From Pseudomonadota bacterium (GTDB lineage Bacteria; Pseudomonadota; Gammaproteobacteria; Xanthomonadales; Xanthomonadaceae), in assembly GCA_023399815.1 (NCBI GenBank), contig JAEWOJ010000063.1, positions 1 through 9,007 of the forward strand: a stretch of 9,007 nucleotides of DNA, written 5' to 3'. The notes under the pieces were generated by a model. It made no database searches, had not been told where the DNA came from, and was given only the letters and a program-made list of their open reading frames with translations. Within the stretch, counting starts at the first letter, position 1, and every line of letters starts with the position of its first letter. A program made the position numbers and the translations under genes. Below are positions 7,126-9,007 of the stretch, piece after piece.

Positions 7126-7583
7126 GCGCATCGGGAGGGGGAAGGCACGCCGGCATGGCGCAGGTGCACGAGCGGATACGGCCGCCCCTGGCCATCGAGC
7201 GGCGACCAGCCGGTCTCGACGAAACCCAGTCGCTTGTAGAACGCCAGCGCCTGCGGATTCTGCGCGTTGACGTCGGTGCCCAGGCGCGGATGCTCGCGCA
7301 GCGCCTGTTCCACCAGCAGGCGCCCCAGCCCGCGGCCGTGATGCGCCGGGTCGACGAACAGCGCTTCCATGTGGCCGTCCATGACCAGCATGAAGGCCAG
7401 CGGCAGGTCGTCGGCGTCCACCGCCAGCAGCAGCGGCGCATGGGGAAGGAAAGCGCGCACCTCGGCATCGATGGCCTGCCGGTCGTCGGCGCCGAGGAAG
7501 GAGTGCGTGGCATCGACGGCGCGGCGCCAGAGATCGATGATCCGGGCGCCGTCTTGCGGGCGCGATGGACGCAGTGTCGGCAT
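7122..7583 (-). CDS. yjaB: YjaB-like GNAT N-acetyltransferase
   Basis: This 153-residue GCN5-related N-acetyltransferase resembles E. coli YjaB along its whole length. Shared features as I recall them are an AVDATHSFL segment at 22-30, AFLPHAPL at 44-51, HMEALFVDP at 71-79, the acetyl-CoA loop HHGRGLG at 81-87, DVNAQNPQALAFYKRLGF at 104-121 and the PYPLVHL strand near the end. The Tyr of FYKRLGF (116) is in the position of the probable general acid. The physiological substrate of YjaB is not known to me. ATG 7583 has only a weak GGA nine bases upstream, but no better start exists close by. The gene lies 63 bases after tRNA-Ser on the same strand and overlaps tadA through ATGA, so it could be co-transcribed with the tRNA and couples translation to tadA. 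The C-terminal ten residues extend slightly beyond the fold. Confidence 0.92.
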   Translation of the reverse strand: MPTLRPSRPQDGARIIDLWRRAVDATHSFLGADDRQAIDAEVRAFLPHAPLLLAVDADDLPLAFMLVMDGHMEALFVDPAHHGRGLGRLLVEQALREHPRLGTDVNAQNPQALAFYKRLGFVETGWSPLDGQGRPYPLVHLRHAGVPSPSRCA

Positions 7584-7602
7584 GGTTCGGAGTCCGCAAG
7601 AG

Positions 7603-7646
7603 TCCCGGCAGGGCGCCCGGCGCGGCATGCGCCCGGGCCGTCGGGA
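7603..7646 (-). repeat. Large interrupted GC-rich hairpin immediately 3' of tRNA-Ser
   Basis: Reading the minus strand from the base after the tRNA CCA, three nested stem segments can form: TCCCG with CGGGA, GCCC with GGGC, and GGCGC with GCGCC around the loop ATGCC, interrupted by a bulged G and unequal internal loops. No T-tract follows, so it is not a standard terminator. It may direct 3' processing of the tRNA precursor, act as a Rho-associated or pause structure, or partly insulate yjaB. Confidence 0.5.
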
Positions 7647-7736
7647 TGGCGGGCAGAGTGGGATTCGAACCCACGGAAGGTTTGACCCTTCGCCGGTTTT
7701 CAAGACCGGTGCCTTAAACCGCTCGGCCATCTGCCC
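7647..7736 (-). tRNA. tRNA-Ser (anticodon UGA)
   Basis: The complete 90-base gene includes the encoded 3' CCA. The acceptor stem GGGCAGA pairs with TCTGCCC, followed by discriminator G and CCA. The anticodon arm is CCGGT, loop CTTGAAA, ACCGG, with anticodon TGA at 7702-7700, reading UCA and related serine codons. The long variable arm (stem GAAGG with CCTTC) is the class II feature expected of serine tRNAs. The T arm is GTGGG, TTCGAAT, CCCAC. A probable promoter lies about 43 bases upstream in the gap after the LysR gene. The 3' end shows no nearby duplication that would mark an integrated element. Confidence 0.97.
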
Positions 7737-7778
7737 GTGACTGTCGTGCCGATGCCTGCGCACCGGCCAGGGGCGCGC

Positions 7779-7809
7779 ATTCTCGCACGCCCCCGCGGCT
7801 TTTGCCCAA
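7779..7809 (-). promoter_or_regulatory. Probable promoter of tRNA-Ser
   Basis: In the 82-base gap between the LysR gene and the tRNA the minus strand has TTGGGC (7809-7804), 19 bases, then GAGAAT (7784-7779) preceded by TG as in an extended -10. A GC-only discriminator-like stretch, GCGCGCCCC, follows, as is common at stringently controlled stable-RNA promoters. The spacer is longer than ideal, so the -35 assignment is the weaker part. It could also drive yjaB and tadA. Confidence 0.45.
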
Positions 7810-7818
7810 CCGCCCTGC

Positions 7819-8811
7819 TCAGCCGGCCTCGATCGCCAGCGCCCCCATCGCCGAGGCGCGGATCTTCTCCTTGGCGCGCTCGCAGGCACCGCCGCAGTCC
7901 AGGCGCGAGGCCTCCAGTTGCGGCGGCAGATGCTCGGCCAGGAAGTCGATGAACACCCGCACCGCCGGCAGCAGCCCGCGGCGCGAGGCGAACACCGCAT
8001 GGCAGATGCCCTGCGGCAGCGACCAGTCCGGCAACACCACTTCCAGTTCCCCGTTGCGCACCGCTTCGGCGCAGACCGTTTCCGGCAGCATGGTGATGCC
8101 GAAACCGTCCTTGACCATGCTCTGCAACAGCGGGAAATCGAAGCCGGCCACGCGCGGCTGCAGATCCACGCGGCTGACCACGCCACCGGGGCCATGCAGT
8201 TCCCAGCGCTGCCGCGCCTCGTCCTCGCTGATGCTCAGGGTGACGTGGTGGGCCAGGTCTTCCGGCGTCTTCGGCCGGCCGGCGCGGTCCAGGTACCTGG
8301 GGCTGGCCACCAGCAGTTCCTGCACCTGGCCGAAGCTGCGCATCACCAGGCTGCCGTCGTCGTCCAGCCGCGAGCGCACCCGCAGCGCCACGTCGTAGCC
8401 TTCGTTGATGATGTCCACGCGGCGGTTGCTGATGTTCAGCTGCAGGCGCACCTTCGGGTACTGCTCCAGGAACTTCGGCAGCAGCTTGGGCAGCTGCATC
8501 TGCGCCAGCGACACCGGCACGCTGGCGCGTACCAGCCCGCGCGGCTCGGCGCTGAGGCGGTCCACCACCTCGCGCGCGGCCTGCGCCTCGGCCAGCATGG
8601 TCTGCGCATGGCGGTGCACGCTCATGCCCACGTCGGTCACCGCGAAGCGGCGGGTCGAGCGCTGCAGCAGGCGCACGCCCAGGTCGGTTTCCAGTTGGCT
8701 GATGCGCCGGCTCAGGCGCGATTTGGGGATGCCCAGTGCCCGCTCGGCGGCCGCGAAGCCGCCATGGTCCACCACCATCGCGAAGTAGTAGAGGTCGTTG
8801 AGGTCCTGCAT
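7819..8811 (-). CDS. LysR family transcriptional regulator
   Basis: This 330-residue LysR-type regulator has an N-terminal winged helix-turn-helix (about 3-62, with the recognition region AAERALGIPKSRLSRRISQLE) and an effector-binding domain (about 90-295, including the conserved SMVKDGFGITMLPE stretch at 231-244). Such proteins bind T-N11-A sites and usually control a neighbouring, often divergent, gene and themselves in response to a small ligand. ATG 8811 is chosen because the HTH begins directly after it and GGGA lies eight bases upstream; the open frame runs on to 9000 through DNA that looks regulatory and repetitive. The C-terminus carries about 30 residues beyond the usual fold, including a CGGAC pair of cysteines (306 and 310) and a basic stretch. 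No target gene lies in the window; a divergent neighbour beyond the right edge is the best candidate. The ligand is unknown. Confidence 0.93.
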   Translation of the reverse strand: MQDLNDLYYFAMVVDHGGFAAAERALGIPKSRLSRRISQLETDLGVRLLQRSTRRFAVTDVGMSVHRHAQTMLAEAQAAREVVDRLSAEPRGLVRASVPVSLAQMQLPKLLPKFLEQYPKVRLQLNISNRRVDIINEGYDVALRVRSRLDDDGSLVMRSFGQVQELLVASPRYLDRAGRPKTPEDLAHHVTLSISEDEARQRWELHGPGGVVSRVDLQPRVAGFDFPLLQSMVKDGFGITMLPETVCAEAVRNGELEVVLPDWSLPQGICHAVFASRRGLLPAVRVFIDFLAEHLPPQLEASRLDCGGACERAKEKIRASAMGALAIEAG

Positions 8812-8833
8812 GGATTGATCCCACAACTGGAAC

Positions 8834-8847
8834 GAATCGCAAGATTC
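8834..8847. promoter_or_regulatory. Short inverted repeat before the LysR start
   Basis: GAATC, spacer GCAA, GATTC is a perfect 5-bp inverted repeat beginning 23 bases before the LysR ATG. Its position in the leader fits an autoregulatory site, but no binding motif is proven. Confidence 0.35.
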
Positions 8848-8859
8848 AACCACCTTTGT

Positions 8860-8878
8860 CCTGATTTTACAAATCAGG
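8860..8878. promoter_or_regulatory. Candidate LysR operator: 19-bp inverted repeat
   Basis: CCTGATTTTACAAATCAGG consists of perfect 8-bp arms around TAC, in an AT-rich island within GC-rich DNA about 49 bases upstream of the LysR ATG. An overlapping repeat (TTTGT at 8855-8859 with ACAAA at 8869-8873) and a T-N11-A spacing (8859 to 8871) fit a LysR binding region. The minus strand also contains TAAAAT, a possible -10, inside the repeat, so binding could repress the gene itself. The divergent strand holds TTTACA, a possible -35 for a gene to the right. Confidence 0.5.
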
Positions 8879-8917
8879 CTGCAAACGGTCCGATATGACG
8901 CAGCGCCCGGCAAGAGC

Positions 8918-8947
8918 GTGCAGGAACGTGCAGGAACGTGTAGGAGC
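8918..8947 (+). repeat. Three 10-bp tandem repeats leading into a REP-like element
   Basis: Two exact copies of GTGCAGGAAC are followed by the variant GTGTAGGAGC, which is also the first ten bases of the REP-like palindrome. This suggests the array grew by duplication of the REP head. Confidence 0.65.
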
Positions 8948-8967
8948 GACGCCAGTCGCGATGGGGC
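8938..8967 (+). repeat. GTAG-type REP-like palindrome
   Basis: A GTAGGAGCG head is followed by an inverted repeat GCGAC, GCCA, GTCGC (8946-8959) and then GATGGGG. This resembles the extragenic repetitive palindromes seen across Xanthomonadaceae and Pseudomonas, which start with GTAG and are mobilised by REP-associated tyrosine transposases. It is non-coding and lies upstream of the LysR gene. Membership of a known REP class is recognised by pattern only. Confidence 0.6.
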
Positions 8968-8974
8968 TTGCGCA

Positions 8975-8994
8975 TTGAACCCCGTTGAACCCCG
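8975..8994 (+). repeat. Direct tandem duplication of a decamer
   Basis: TTGAACCCCG occurs twice in exact tandem, starting 7 bases after the REP-like element. It does not resemble the decamer on the other side of that element. Confidence 0.6.
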
Positions 8995-9007
8995 CGCCAT
9001 GGATGTG

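Noticed and set aside
7647..7736. tRNA-Ser as an integration site for a mobile element
   Set aside because: The gene is intact, no second copy of its 3' end is present, and no integrase or other mobile gene is seen.
7771..7794. Hairpin GGGGCG/CGCCCC after the LysR gene as a terminator
   Set aside because: On the minus strand no T run follows, and the stem overlaps the probable tRNA promoter. On the plus strand there is no gene to terminate.
8812..9000. N-terminal extension of the LysR protein
   Set aside because: The helix-turn-helix begins at ATG 8811, as is normal for the family, and the extension runs through operator-like and REP-like repeats.
1..9007. CRISPR arrays, insertion sequences or toxin-antitoxin pairs
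   Set aside because: No regularly spaced repeats, transposase motifs or paired small genes were found on reading both strands; the acetyltransferase genes have no adjacent antitoxin-like gene.

Overview
This is a GC-rich chromosomal segment. Every protein gene I can support, and the one tRNA gene, lies on the minus strand, so the window reads as a leftward run of small transcription units. Two things suggest Xanthomonadaceae (Xanthomonas, Lysobacter, Stenotrophomonas and relatives): a GTAG-type REP-like palindrome near the right edge, and the 194-residue oligoribonuclease. The assignment to a genus is inference. I see no mobile element, CRISPR array, prophage gene or attachment-site duplication.

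Layout, in the direction of transcription (right to left). The right-hand ~195 bases (8812-9007) are non-coding. They hold two inverted repeats that could be operators of a LysR regulator, and a REP-like palindrome flanked by two sets of 10-bp tandem repeats. The LysR gene (7819-8811) is followed by a probable promoter and a complete tRNA-Ser(UGA) gene (7647-7736). A large GC-rich hairpin starts directly after the encoded CCA. Next come a YjaB-like N-acetyltransferase gene (7122-7583) and tadA (6610-7125), which overlap by an ATGA. After a 102-base gap come orn (5923-6507), an EcsC-family gene of unknown function (5063-5917) and a RimJ/RimL-like acetyltransferase gene (4475-5011). This unit ends at a plausible intrinsic terminator (4377-4404).

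The left-hand unit reads glutathione S-transferase (3621-4286), a 763-residue E1 alpha/beta fusion of the 2-oxoacid dehydrogenase type (1285-3576), and a glutamine-dependent asparagine synthase that runs off the left edge (1-1276). The gaps are 44 and 8 bases, so co-transcription is likely.

How the genes work together: the middle of the window is RNA housekeeping. tRNA-Ser, the A34-to-inosine deaminase TadA and the nanoRNA/pGpG-degrading Orn lie close together, with two accessory acetyltransferases and EcsC. The GST/E1/AsnB unit looks like a small metabolic cassette. It has no E2 or E3 gene in view, so its substrate cannot be read from this window. It is the least explained system here. Nothing I see amounts to a clearly new class of biological system.
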